Shown: piece after piece, positions 37,687-47,100 of the stretch
Layout: every line of letters begins with the position of its first letter
How positions within the stretch are numbered: position 1 is the first letter of the stretch
Origin: Sporocytophaga sp.
GTDB taxonomy: Bacteria; Bacteroidota; Bacteroidia; Cytophagales; Cytophagaceae
Direction: 5' to 3'
DNA: 64,000 bases
Assembly: GCF_017745095.1 (NCBI RefSeq)
Contig: NZ_JAGHZZ010000002.1
Coordinates: forward strand, 489,713-553,712
Made by a program: the position numbers and the translations under genes
The notes under the pieces: generated by a model
Seen by the model: only the letters and a program-made list of their open reading frames with translations
Told to the model about the DNA's origin: nothing
Databases searched by the model: none

Positions 37687-39144
37687 TTAGACATTAACTT
37701 TTAATTTGGAATAAATACCTGCATTCTGCCTTACCTCTTCGAAAGTGTATTCTTTTACAACTTTCCCATCTTCAAAAACAGTTTCAAGCAAATCCTTCCT
37801 TTCAGGGAACTGGTCAGCATTGACAGTCTGATATCCTGATTCATCTTTAATAAGCTTTAAAACACCGGACTTTGATTTTTTAAAAGAAGGCGCAAGCTTA
37901 CCATTCCTATCCATTTCAATAGGTGACTTCTTAACATTTCTGCCTTGACCATCTATTTCTGCATAAGCACATTTCAAAGCAAACTTCTGTGTATCTCTAT
38001 CAACCTTTTGAAGCAAGGCTCCACCCATACCCAATACAAGATTCTCAGCTGAAATTCCATTTTGCCTTAAAGCTTCATAGATATCGATAATAGATTCATA
38101 ATTGATACCATCACCTTGAATGATCCTTACCTGGGGAGGCAAAACTTTAAACCCCTTTTCATTGGTTTTGTAGCCAAACTGTTTGAATAAAACTTCAAAA
38201 ACTTTCAATAAAGTCATTACAGGATCTCCTGAATCAGGACGTATTACAAGTACTCCATCTCTTTCAAGTACTTTATCTTTCAACTGATCTCCCCAGTAGT
38301 CTTCGCATGCACGGAATATGTTAAAAGAGTCAGAAACACAGGCTACAATCCCGGATGGAAAAGTATCAAGCACATGGCGTAGTACATTCAACTCCCCCTC
38401 CTCTCCAAGCAGAGTACATACGGAGTGTTCAGTTGCAGGCACAGACAATCCATAAACCTTATCAGCCCCGTAATATCTTTTTGCAAAAACAGAAGCCTGA
38501 ATGGTATCACTTCCATTAAAATTTATCAGGTGAGCAAGCCCGCCAATACCACCACTTTCAACAGAACTAACACCTCGGAATCCAAAATCATTCAGAACAA
38601 AATCTATTCCCGCTTCGGCACCAGTAGTTGCTGTAGCATTATAATATTTAGTGATGACTTTCTTTATTTCCCTTGATAAAGTTGCCACAGTCATCGGATA
38701 CCACACCTGCATTAATAAGCTTTCAAGGAAATTAGAAAGCCAGAAACATTTAGAATCTGTGTTTTCAATGGTCATCAAAAGATTGTGAACCAGTACAGCT
38801 GTTCCTTCCGGTACTGCCTTTATTCTGACCGGAAGCTTACCTCCGTGTACATTCAGAATATAATCAAAAATACTTCTGTCAAAAACATCATTTCTTCCGA
38901 ATACCTGATGCATCAATGCTTCTGCTTCATCAATTCCTTCTTTGGTAATTACTTGCCCTTCCAAATATTCTTTAATAAAATATTGCAAACCAAAGAAGAC
39001 AGTCTCTTCATATTTACCACCCCTGCTTTCGAGGTATGAATAAATTTTAGTTGTTCCTGGATAGTAAAGTTTATGGTGAGAATATTTATAAGCATCTGCT
39101 AGCAGTATCAGATTTTCTTTTCTTTTTAATATTGAATATATCAT
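37687..39144 (-). CDS. nadV: Nicotinamide phosphoribosyltransferase (NAMPT/NadV)
   Basis: Makes NMN from nicotinamide and PRPP, the first step of the two-step NAD salvage pathway. Family signatures: LLADAYKYSHHKLYYPGTT at the N-terminus, KIYSYLESRGG, FNGSDTIQASVFAKRYYGA in the core, the catalytic His region VPATEHSVCTLLGEEGE and the PRPP loop VIRPDSGDP. The length (485) matches bacterial and human NAMPT, longer than nicotinate phosphoribosyltransferases. It lies downstream of the NMNAT-Nudix gene on the same strand, with a GTCATCC-type repeat in between. Confidence 0.95.
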   Translation of the reverse strand: MIYSILKRKENLILLADAYKYSHHKLYYPGTTKIYSYLESRGGKYEETVFFGLQYFIKEYLEGQVITKEGIDEAEALMHQVFGRNDVFDRSIFDYILNVHGGKLPVRIKAVPEGTAVLVHNLLMTIENTDSKCFWLSNFLESLLMQVWYPMTVATLSREIKKVITKYYNATATTGAEAGIDFVLNDFGFRGVSSVESGGIGGLAHLINFNGSDTIQASVFAKRYYGADKVYGLSVPATEHSVCTLLGEEGELNVLRHVLDTFPSGIVACVSDSFNIFRACEDYWGDQLKDKVLERDGVLVIRPDSGDPVMTLLKVFEVLFKQFGYKTNEKGFKVLPPQVRIIQGDGINYESIIDIYEALRQNGISAENLVLGMGGALLQKVDRDTQKFALKCAYAEIDGQGRNVKKSPIEMDRNGKLAPSFKKSKSGVLKLIKDESGYQTVNADQFPERKDLLETVFEDGKVVKEYTFEEVRQNAGIYSKLKVNV

Positions 39145-39252
39145 AGCTATTGGGGTTTAGAAAATTTTTTAAAACTATCACTTATACTTAAGTCAAAATC
39201 CTTTCTCCGAAAAGAGATGGTCTATCATAAGTTAAATTACTCAGAACCTTGG

Positions 39253-39329
39253 CTTTGTCATCTCGAGGAATGAGGGATCTAAATTTATTTATGCCTCAGA
39301 TCCTTCGCAGGGCTCAGGATGACCAAGGA
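39253..39329. repeat. GTCATCCTGAGC-type inverted repeat between nadM and nadV
   Basis: Left arm TTTGTCATCTCGAGGAATG... (39254-39283) and right arm ATCCTTCGCAGGGCTCAGGA... (39300-39329) form an imperfect inverted repeat. The complement of the right arm reads GGTCATCCTGAGCCCTGCGA, a dispersed motif seen again at 61631-61754. Confidence 0.65.
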
Positions 39330-39360
39330 AAGTGTATCCTTCTCAGGTTTAATTTTAAGC

Positions 39361-40272
39361 TTACTTACTGCTTAAAACTTTACAGTATTTATTGACAAGG
39401 AATTGCAACTGAGGAAAGTGTTCATCAACGATTTCATTCTTCTCTACCATAGCAGAGATCTTGTTTAAAGGTATCCATTCAGCTTCATCAAGATCATCTG
39501 ATCCCTTGATTTCACCATAGACATAGTTACAGCTAAACATAAGAGTTATGATTTTATCAGTCTCTTGCTTATATCTCCAGTCATTAACTTTAAAAGACTT
39601 TTCATACTTCATTGCATCCACTTCGACTGGGCCGCACTCTTCATGCAATTCTCTTAATGCAGCTGATTCGTAATCGTTATCTGTCGGATCAGAAAACCCA
39701 CCTGGCAGACGCCATTTGCCTTCTGAATTTCTTCTTCCCAATAATATCTTGCTATGATCATCTTTAAAAAGAGCTATATCAAGAGTTGCATAAACAGAAG
39801 GATATCTGTTGTAATTAGCATAGATTATTCCACAACGGAAGTCTTCTGAATCCATTACTCTGTCGCATATCTGGTCTCTCAGGCTTGTACCGCTGAAATC
39901 ACTCGTCTGCGGAATTTCCTTCACTTCATTTTTACCAGAATAATAAGGAATAAAACTATCTCTGCTTCCGTAAAGTATACAACGTTCATTGTTAAAAGTG
40001 ATTGATAACAAAGAATCCAGATTGGCAGACCATGTAGCATCATTTCTGCAATCAGCCAGTGGTAGTACTACAATCTCAGGAAACTCCTTTTTTACCATAC
40101 GTTCCCTTGTGTAAAAATCCAGAGGGTTTCTGGTACTTCCTTTTACAGAACTAACCCCAAGAACGATCACAACCTTGTTGTGTCTCTCCCGCACATAGTT
40201 GATAAGATTGAAGTGCCCTTCGTGCAGCATCGGAGTCTGAAATCTCGCAATTATTACCCCTGTTGTTTTCAT
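39361..40272 (-). CDS. nadM: Bifunctional NMN adenylyltransferase / Nudix (ADP-ribose) hydrolase
   Basis: NAD-salvage enzyme of 303 aa. The N-terminal NMNAT domain starts TTGVIIARFQTPMLHEGH, with the nucleotidyltransferase H17-E-G-H20 motif; GSTRNPLDFYTRERM and FSGTSLRDQI are the other conserved blocks. The C-terminal Nudix domain (from ~160) has the core ALRELHEECG; the first Glu of the canonical Nudix box is replaced (N199). It converts NMN to NAD and probably hydrolyses ADP-ribose. The ATG at 40272 is preferred over an upstream TTG. It lies 170 bases after the NrtR-like gene on the same strand. Confidence 0.92.
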   Translation of the reverse strand: MKTTGVIIARFQTPMLHEGHFNLINYVRERHNKVVIVLGVSSVKGSTRNPLDFYTRERMVKKEFPEIVVLPLADCRNDATWSANLDSLLSITFNNERCILYGSRDSFIPYYSGKNEVKEIPQTSDFSGTSLRDQICDRVMDSEDFRCGIIYANYNRYPSVYATLDIALFKDDHSKILLGRRNSEGKWRLPGGFSDPTDNDYESAALRELHEECGPVEVDAMKYEKSFKVNDWRYKQETDKIITLMFSCNYVYGEIKGSDDLDEAEWIPLNKISAMVEKNEIVDEHFPQLQFLVNKYCKVLSSK

Positions 40273-40340
40273 AAAAAAAGTGTTTAAATATATATTTGTG
40301 TAACTATAACGCAAATTAAAAAGTTAAGTTTAACATTTAC

Positions 40341-40406
40341 AATACATTTTGTGTATTTTTTACATTAACTCTCAAAACTAAAAGCAATTTATTGATTTAC
40401 AATAAA
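40341..40406. promoter_or_regulatory. Candidate operators upstream of nadM
   Basis: Two palindromes lie between the regulator stop and the nadM start. One is AATACATTTTGTGTATT (40341-40357, arms AATACA/TGTATT). The other is TTTATTGATTTACAATAAA (40388-40406, 7-bp arms). The half-site TTATTG/CAATAA recurs at 41184-41206 upstream of the regulator gene. They are plausible NrtR binding sites. Confidence 0.4.
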
Positions 40407-40443
40407 TTTAGTATTCAAAAAATATCTTAAAAAAAAATAAGGC

Positions 40444-41142
40444 TTATGCATTCATTTCAAATGAAAAGCCATCTTTCTTTAACTTCTGATATTTATCACG
40501 ATTAAATTTATAGAGATTACCGGGACGTCCCGCAGAGGTAATAGGTGCTTTTTCATCAAGCTCCTCTACAATTCCGAGGCCCATAACTTTTTTCTTAAAA
40601 TTCCTGCGATCCAGATCCCTTCCAAGGACTGTTATGTATAATTTCTCAAGATCGGAAAAGGGAAATTTAGCAGGCAACAGATCAAAACCTATAGGCTCAT
40701 ATGTAATCTTTCCACGCAGTCTTTCAAGTGCTGTTTGAATGATTGTTTTATGATCAAAAGCTAATTTAGGTAAATGATCCATATTGAACCAAGCAGCATC
40801 CTCAGCGTCTGTGCTTGCTGATGGTTTATATGAATCAGGTTTTACAAGACCGAAATAAACTACAGAAACCACACGTGCTCTAGGGTCCCGATCAGGTTTA
40901 CCAAAAGTATACAATTGTTCAAGATAATTGATTTTTACACCTGCCTCTTCATTCAATTCTCTCATTACTGCATCTTCAAGAGATTCATTGTCCTTCACAA
41001 AACCTCCCGGAAGTGCCCATTTATGGATAAAGGGTTCTATCTTCCTTTTTATAAGAAGAACCGAGATACCCGACTCTCTGGAATAGCCAAATAAAACCGC
41101 ATCAACGGTGATATAGATCTCCTGCTTTATTTTCATTTTCAT
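40444..41142 (-). CDS. NrtR-like Nudix-related transcriptional regulator of NAD metabolism
   Basis: A 232-aa protein: an N-terminal Nudix fold (VLLIKRKIEPFIHKWALPGG, then ESLEDAVMRELNEEAGV, with an intact Nudix box) and a C-terminal winged-helix domain ending ITSAGRPGNLYKFN, the NrtR signature. NrtR proteins sense ADP-ribose and repress NAD genes. Its position directly upstream of nadM-nadV supports that role, although similar Nudix-HTH proteins in Bacteroidota regulate sugar genes. The ATG at 41142 is chosen; the frame also has a TTG at 41151. Confidence 0.85.
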   Translation of the reverse strand: MKMKIKQEIYITVDAVLFGYSRESGISVLLIKRKIEPFIHKWALPGGFVKDNESLEDAVMRELNEEAGVKINYLEQLYTFGKPDRDPRARVVSVVYFGLVKPDSYKPSASTDAEDAAWFNMDHLPKLAFDHKTIIQTALERLRGKITYEPIGFDLLPAKFPFSDLEKLYITVLGRDLDRRNFKKKVMGLGIVEELDEKAPITSAGRPGNLYKFNRDKYQKLKKDGFSFEMNA

Positions 41143-41183
41143 TAAACTCAATTAATTACTAGCCGTTGAAAATCCTGTTAATC

Positions 41184-41206
41184 ACAATAATCGATTACTT
41201 TATTGT
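41184..41206. promoter_or_regulatory. Candidate operator upstream of the NrtR-like gene
   Basis: Inverted 7-bp arms ACAATAA (41184-41190) and TTATTGT (41200-41206), overlapping a second palindrome ATTAC-N6-GTAAT (41194-41209). It shares its half-site with the palindrome upstream of nadM. Suggests autoregulation; binding not demonstrated. Confidence 0.35.
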
Positions 41207-41394
41207 AATTCAATTAAATTGATTAAATGATAAATTTATTAGCGATTAATCCCGGTTAAACAAACAATTTATGAATTTTTCGGATTTGTTTTTCATTATT
41301 GATGATTATACAATCCACAACAGTCCGGAATGGTATAATTAACTTAAGATTTTTCGTTGTAAGTATTTTTTTATAAATTGGAATACAGTTTTTT

Positions 41395-41748
41395 ATGTTG
41401 ATAAAAAGATTTCTTAATATCCTAAAATCAAATCTTCCGAAAACAAAACTTTCGAAGGAAGATTTAGAAAATGAAAAAGAGACATTTGAAGAGACTGATC
41501 ATCCTCCAATAAAGCCAATGGAACCAGGATTAAAGAAAGAAGCAGAATATTATGCCAATCTTGAAATAAAATATGGGGCAGGATTCAGTGAAATTAAAAT
41601 ATCTTATAAAGAACTGATCAGGAAGTATCATCCTGATAAACACGTCCATTCTGAAGAGAAACGCAAAATAGCAGAGGAAATAACCAGGAAATTGAATGAG
41701 GCGTATAATTATTTTGAAAAGAAATTTAACGGGAACATTAACCGTTAA
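41395..41748 (+). CDS. J-domain (DnaJ-like) protein, 117 aa
   Basis: A C-terminal J-domain (residues ~50-115) contains ISYKELIRKYHPDKHVHSEE with the HPD tripeptide needed to stimulate Hsp70 ATPase. The N-terminal ~45 residues are charged and unstructured (ETFEETDHPPIKPMEPG). There is no zinc-finger or substrate-binding domain, so it is a small co-chaperone. It sits 38 bases upstream of pspA on the same strand and is probably co-transcribed. Confidence 0.85.
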   Translation: MLIKRFLNILKSNLPKTKLSKEDLENEKETFEETDHPPIKPMEPGLKKEAEYYANLEIKYGAGFSEIKISYKELIRKYHPDKHVHSEEKRKIAEEITRKLNEAYNYFEKKFNGNINR

Positions 41749-41786
41749 CCAATAGAATTTAAATCTGATATCTTAAAATTTGTAAT

Positions 41787-42518
41787 ATGTTAAACTGGTT
41801 CAAAAGACTTTTCAAAATTGGTGAAGCTGAAGCTCACGCTGCTCTGGATAAACTTGAAAATCCAATAAATATGATTGAGCAGGGATTGCGAGATCTTCGT
41901 GAAGATTTGAACAAAGGGCTGAAAAGTCTTGCTGAGGTGAAAGCTCTTGTTATAAAGGCGGAAAACGATCAAAAGGAAAAAAATAAAATTGCCCTGGAAT
42001 ATGAGCATAAAGCTGTATTACTATTGCAAAAGGCTCAGACAGGAGGACTTGATCCTTCAGAAGGAGACAGACTTGCGAGCGAAGCTTTGATGAAAAGACA
42101 TTCTGCTATTTCTCAAATTGAGACTTTAAGTAATACTGTAAGACAATACAATGAAATGGCGTCACAAATAGAGAGCAACAATAAATTGCTTAAAAGTAAA
42201 ATAGATGGCTGGGAAGGTGAACTCGATACTCTAAAAGCTCGAGTAAAAGTAGCTAAGAGCACTAAAGATTTTAACCAGAAACTTGCAGGACTAGATGCCA
42301 ATAATACATTAAGAATGCTGGAAAAAATGAAGGATAAGATTAATCAGGAAGAGGCGCTGGCACAATCTTACGGAGCAATAGCGGACAATAATAAATCTGT
42401 AGATGATCAAATCAACAAGGCGCTGGAGGGCAGTCTTACACATCCTTTAGTTGCAGATTCACTTGCACATCTGAAAGCAAAGATTGCTCTCGACTCTACC
42501 AAAAAATTAGAAAATTAA
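41787..42518 (+). CDS. pspA: PspA/IM30 family membrane-stress protein
   Basis: ESCRT-III-like coiled-coil protein that binds and repairs the inner membrane. It begins MLNWFKRLFKIGEAEAHAALDKLENP with the amphipathic helix 0 typical of PspA, followed by IEQGLRDLREDL and long heptad-repeat helices to residue ~200. Length 243 is typical. It follows a J-domain gene and ends at a terminator. No PspF-type regulator is nearby. Confidence 0.93.
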   Translation: MLNWFKRLFKIGEAEAHAALDKLENPINMIEQGLRDLREDLNKGLKSLAEVKALVIKAENDQKEKNKIALEYEHKAVLLLQKAQTGGLDPSEGDRLASEALMKRHSAISQIETLSNTVRQYNEMASQIESNNKLLKSKIDGWEGELDTLKARVKVAKSTKDFNQKLAGLDANNTLRMLEKMKDKINQEEALAQSYGAIADNNKSVDDQINKALEGSLTHPLVADSLAHLKAKIALDSTKKLEN

Positions 42519-42530
42519 TCCGATCACATA

Positions 42531-42556
42531 AAGGCCACTATAGGTGGCCTTCTTCC
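42531..42556 (+). terminator. Terminator after pspA
   Basis: Perfect 8-bp arms AAGGCCAC and GTGGCCTT with loop TATAG, followed by a T/C-rich run (CTTCC). Confidence 0.75.
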
Positions 42557-42581
42557 TTTCAGCTTTTCAGGCTGTTTCCTT

Positions 42582-43019
42582 ATGAATAAAGTATTTTTCA
42601 GCCCCGGCGAAGATTGTCGCCACGCCATCTTAGAACAACTCAATCAATCCATTTCATCACTTAAAATCTGTGTATTTACCATCAGCGATGATCTGATAAC
42701 CGACATTATCATTGCCAGACATAAGTTTGGTATTAATGTAAGGATCATTACCGATAATGACAAATGCTATGATGAAGGATCAGATATTGAAAAACTGCAC
42801 AGATGCGGTATTGAGATTAAAGTAGACAAATCTCCTTATCACATGCATCACAAGTTTGCTATTATTGATAATAAGATAGCTCTTACCGGCAGCTATAACT
42901 GGACCCGAAGCGCTGCTTTATATAACCATGAAAACGTTGTATTTACTTCAGATAAGGAAATAGTAAAAGGTTTTAAAGGAGAGTTTGATAAGCTTTGGGA
43001 TCAGTTGGATGACTATTAA
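42582..43019 (+). CDS. PLD-superfamily (HKD) nuclease-like protein
   Basis: A single phospholipase D-like domain of 145 aa. One HKD motif, MHHKFAIIDNKIALTGSYNWT, gives H-x-K-x4-D and the downstream S/N. It starts MNKVFFSPGEDCRHAILEQL. Single-HKD proteins of this size act as homodimers (Nuc-like endonucleases, or lipid hydrolases such as mitochondrial PLD6). It has no signal peptide, so it acts in the cytoplasm or at the membrane. The small gap to pspA and its position suggest a stress or defence role, but this is inference. Confidence 0.85.
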   Translation: MNKVFFSPGEDCRHAILEQLNQSISSLKICVFTISDDLITDIIIARHKFGINVRIITDNDKCYDEGSDIEKLHRCGIEIKVDKSPYHMHHKFAIIDNKIALTGSYNWTRSAALYNHENVVFTSDKEIVKGFKGEFDKLWDQLDDY

Positions 43020-43075
43020 GATAAAATGAATGCCATAAAATCAATTCCGATAACTTTTACCTACTTTATTTAAAA

Positions 43076-44128
43076 GTGAAATTTAACTCATTAATCATAA
43101 TCTTATTATTGGCTAATACAATTTGTTATAGCCAGTCTCTTACAATTACTGGAAAAGTATATTCACAGAATCTTACTGAAAAAGTATATTTTACAAAGCC
43201 AGGAAAACCATATAGTGCAGATAGATTTATCAAATGTGATTCAGATGGAAAATACACGTTTACAACTCCAATAAACCAGCTTCTTAAAGAGAAATACGAT
43301 ACTTTAGCTTTTTCAACGAAAACTGAAAACGATAATTCATGTCAGTATTTTATATATGTTAAAAAGGCACTAAATTCCTCTCAAGGTAAAAGTGTCAAAC
43401 TTTACTCAGATCTTGTCTTTTGCCCTGCAGGAAATAGTGATTTGGCATTTGATACTGACCTTAATACACTCCGCAAAAAGTCAGAGACAAAAGATTTCAT
43501 CGGTGCTTACGACTTGACGATTAAAGATACATTGCGTCATGCAATCCTTCTGGAACCTAAGAATAGATATGAATCTAAGATCTCCAGGAAAAATAAATAT
43601 ATGATGGATTCGGAAAATGGTAGCTGGAAATATGACGAATCCAAGTCCAGGCTCCTGATTGATATTAGTGCTCAAACTAACAAGGAATTAGGGCTCACTA
43701 GAGTTGTAAACAAAGTTTATACTTTCGAAATTACAATTCAGGATAGTCTTTTAGTATTTAATTCAAAATCTGCGCAACTGAAAAAAATTGATAACACCCC
43801 TTCCCCAACATTGGTTAAAAATATAAGAGAACATCAAAACCCTGAAAATGGAACCTTAAGAATGAAGGGTTGGAACATATTAAAACAATGTGATATAGGG
43901 GCTCATCAATTTAAAGGATCTGGAAGAATTGAATATTCAATTAAGGTTAATGAAGATGGATTAATTGAATACATATCTCTTAAAGCTGTGTCCAATGTAA
44001 ATATACCCGAAGCAAAAGGATTTATGGGTAAAATCAAAAATGAGCTAAAACTGATCAAAAATGGTGACCCTAAAATTGAATATGAAGGCATCTTGAGCTA
44101 TACTTTTGATAACAAAGAAAATCAATAA
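43076..44128 (+). CDS. Secreted hypothetical protein, 350 aa
   Basis: Starts with GTG and a signal peptide (KFNSLIIILLLANTICYSQ). The middle region is rich in beta-strand; the end, FKGSGRIEYSIKVNEDGLIEYIS, weakly resembles a TonB C-terminal-like strand pattern. I do not recognise a family. It is predicted to be periplasmic or exported. It ends 10 bases before a shared terminator. Confidence 0.6.
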   Translation: MKFNSLIIILLLANTICYSQSLTITGKVYSQNLTEKVYFTKPGKPYSADRFIKCDSDGKYTFTTPINQLLKEKYDTLAFSTKTENDNSCQYFIYVKKALNSSQGKSVKLYSDLVFCPAGNSDLAFDTDLNTLRKKSETKDFIGAYDLTIKDTLRHAILLEPKNRYESKISRKNKYMMDSENGSWKYDESKSRLLIDISAQTNKELGLTRVVNKVYTFEITIQDSLLVFNSKSAQLKKIDNTPSPTLVKNIREHQNPENGTLRMKGWNILKQCDIGAHQFKGSGRIEYSIKVNEDGLIEYISLKAVSNVNIPEAKGFMGKIKNELKLIKNGDPKIEYEGILSYTFDNKENQ

Positions 44129-44138
44129 TTAACCTAAT

Positions 44139-44170
44139 AAAAAAGTCTTCCCTATTCGGAAGACTTTTTT
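44139..44170. terminator. Bidirectional terminator with a stop codon in its loop
   Basis: Arms AAAAAAGTCTTCC and GGAAGACTTTTTT (13 bp, perfect) around CTATTC. It ends the + strand gene at 44128. The stop codon (TAG, 44154-44152) of the minus-strand DUF3686 gene is in the loop, so its last codons form the other arm. Confidence 0.9.
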
Positions 44171-47100
44171 TCTATTGCTTGTTTTATACCTTCAACCCCT
44201 TCACCCAGCACTGCAAGCTGAGTAAGCAGTTGCGTTATCTGGCTGGAGTCCCCAATACCTTTAAAGCGTTGATTCTTTTTAAAGGTAGTTTTAATATCTT
44301 CCCACCTTACCTTTTCTTCAGGAGTGATCCTTCCTGTAATATCTTTAAACTTCAGCAGATTGGCTTCTGTACCTGTAGTTAAAGTCTGAGCTTCGTTTTG
44401 ATAATGTGTATTGATAAGCATTTTCAATTCAGCTTCATTCATCACAGGTACTACTTTCTCGGCCATCTTATTCATATTCCTGTATGAACCTTGTAGCTTA
44501 AATACAGGCTCATTTCTGAATTCCTCTGCCTGGGAAGCAGAATGAATGTATTCCTGATTAACCCTGAGAACAGTGTCCCTAATAGCCACAAGCTTTTGCA
44601 GTATAGATACTATCTCATTTGTTTCTTCAGCTGCATAAGCTACTTCAAAGTCAAGACCGGTATTATCGCCTGTTTCGGCAATTTTGACAAAAGAGTAAAT
44701 ATCCTTAAGGCTCTTATTGGCAACCTTTGCTGTAATAGTGTTTGAGGTCAAACAGTTTTCTATATAACTTAGCTTGAACACCTCTGCTTTGTCACCTATA
44801 ATATCCCCAAGGTTATATGTATCAGCCCTGTTGGCAAGCATGTCTGGTATTCTGAACTTTTCTCCGCTTTCTGTATAGGGGTTACCAGCCATTACCACAC
44901 AGACTTTCTTTCCACGGAAATCATAAGTCTTTGATTTACCTTTATAGATACCTTCTATTTTTCTTTGTGCATCACAAAGCGAAATAAACTTTTGAAGAAA
45001 CTCAGGATTGCAATGCTGAATATCATCAACATAAATCATAACATTGTCACCCATCTCAAATGCAAGATTCAGCTTTTCCAGCTCTTCCCTTGCTGCACCG
45101 TTTTGAGCTTCGGAAGGATCTACCGAAGTAATCTTATGCCCTATCGCAGGACCATTGATCTTCATAAAGATCAATCCCAGCCTATTCGCGACATATTCCA
45201 TCAAAGTGGTCTTACCATAACCTGGAGGAGAAATCAGAAGCAACATACCCATCTGATCGGTACGTTTGTTCTCTCCTACCACTCCTATTTGCTTTGCAAG
45301 GTTTGCACCGATCAAAGGGAGATAAACATCATCTATCAACTTATTACGCACAAATGAACTAAGCACATTTGTTTTATATTCCTCAAGTCTTAGGTTAGCT
45401 CTGAAGGTTTCTGTTAATCCGCTTTTTTTCTCTACAAAAGCTGAATACCCAGCAACTACCTCTCTTTGATATCGTGATAACTTCTTGACGAATTTATTGA
45501 AATGAAACTGATAAGTACCATTCTGAATCAGGCTGTGACTTCCGGATAATCCTTCAAGCAAAACTTCTGATTTGGCAACAACTTCCTTGCAATTATCAAG
45601 ACCCGACAATAATATGACAGCTGCTTCATCCACAAATTCAGGACTGGCAGATTTTTCACTATCAATAAATGCTTTTAACCAGTTTCTTGTCAGATCGAAT
45701 TGATTGATGGGATTTCCATCCAGATTTTGAACTGAAGCTATACATTCCTCTTCATACTTTTTCTTCTTCAGAAATGCATTAAATGCCTTTGTTAACTCCA
45801 GAGCCTCATGACTGATGACAAATACCTCTCCTCTAACCATTTCATCAAACAGATAATCTGCAGCTTCAGAAGCAATCTCAGCTTCGAAAAAATGAGTCTG
45901 CTCTATGAAATTCTGTATTCCTGTTTTAAGCAGATTTATAATTTCCTGATGAGTATTTTTTCCTGGGAAAATTTTAAGGATGCTTCCTATCCCTTTTAAT
46001 CTTAAATCAAAACTTCTCCTTGATTTTTCATCGAGAATGTGTAACCAGTAAAACCTTGCACACGCCCTGGCTTCAGAAGAGTATCTAAGAAGATCAAGAC
46101 CTCCTTCAATATTTAAAAGAGCTTTAAGTATCAAAGCAGCGTCTCTGTCATTCACACCTTTGACATAACCTTCAGAATATCTATTCGACATGAATTCCTG
46201 AACAACCACGGTGAGAGAAGCCTCATCAAACTTAATCAAATGACCTTTATCAAATTTGGAATTTACTTGTCCCTCGTTAAAAATAAGCCATGCAAGATAT
46301 TCCCCTCTGTAAACATGTTCGTTTTCAGATATCAGGTGCTGATTCCAGAACGGTTTTGTATTGAGGAAATCAGGATCCGTCACTTTTTCAAAGAAGCTTG
46401 TGCCAGTGATGTGGAAGAACATATCTTCCTGTCTGTTCACCATGGTAAGTTCCAGAGCCTGGGTGTTAACTGAAAAATTGTAGTTTCCGAACTTTACTAC
46501 ATTGGTGCCTCCGACAAATAGCTCTTTCTTATCCTTCAATTGCCTCAGCGCCGTTTCACGGAGATTTTTCATTCTGCCTTGAATGTCGTCGGCTTTTATG
46601 GTATCACTCAGATCATTTAATTGCTTTACAATATCTCTGAGCTTATCCATCATCAGATCAGAAGCAAAATAGCCATTGATCTCAGCAACTGTTTCGAAGG
46701 TTGCTACTCTGTTTTTTGCCCCGGACAGGATACGTTCCGCAGCGCTCATCAATGCATTAGCCCTGTTGTTGCGGGCTTCAATTAAAGATAACTTGCGATT
46801 TTCAAAAGCACCGTAAAGTTCTTCTCTCTTTTCAGAAACAATTTTAATAAAGCCATCAAAGTCTGGGAATTTTGCTTCCAGCTCTTCCAACTGGATCATT
46901 AGCTTGGAAAGAAATTCCTCACATTTATCAGGCGTTGAACTTATATCCAAATAGTTTACAATGGACTGATCCAATAGTTTTATCTGAGAGTTAAATTCAG
47001 CCTCGCTCTCTGATTTTCTCAGATCCAGCTTTTTGTTTTTAAGAGAAGCTTTTAGTTTGTTGATTTCCGAAAAGATAAGAGAAATAGTATCAATGATCTT

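Noticed and set aside
44965..45357. 130-residue + strand frame opposite the DUF3686 AAA domain
   Set aside because: Shadow of the conserved AAA coding region on the other strand; no homology features.
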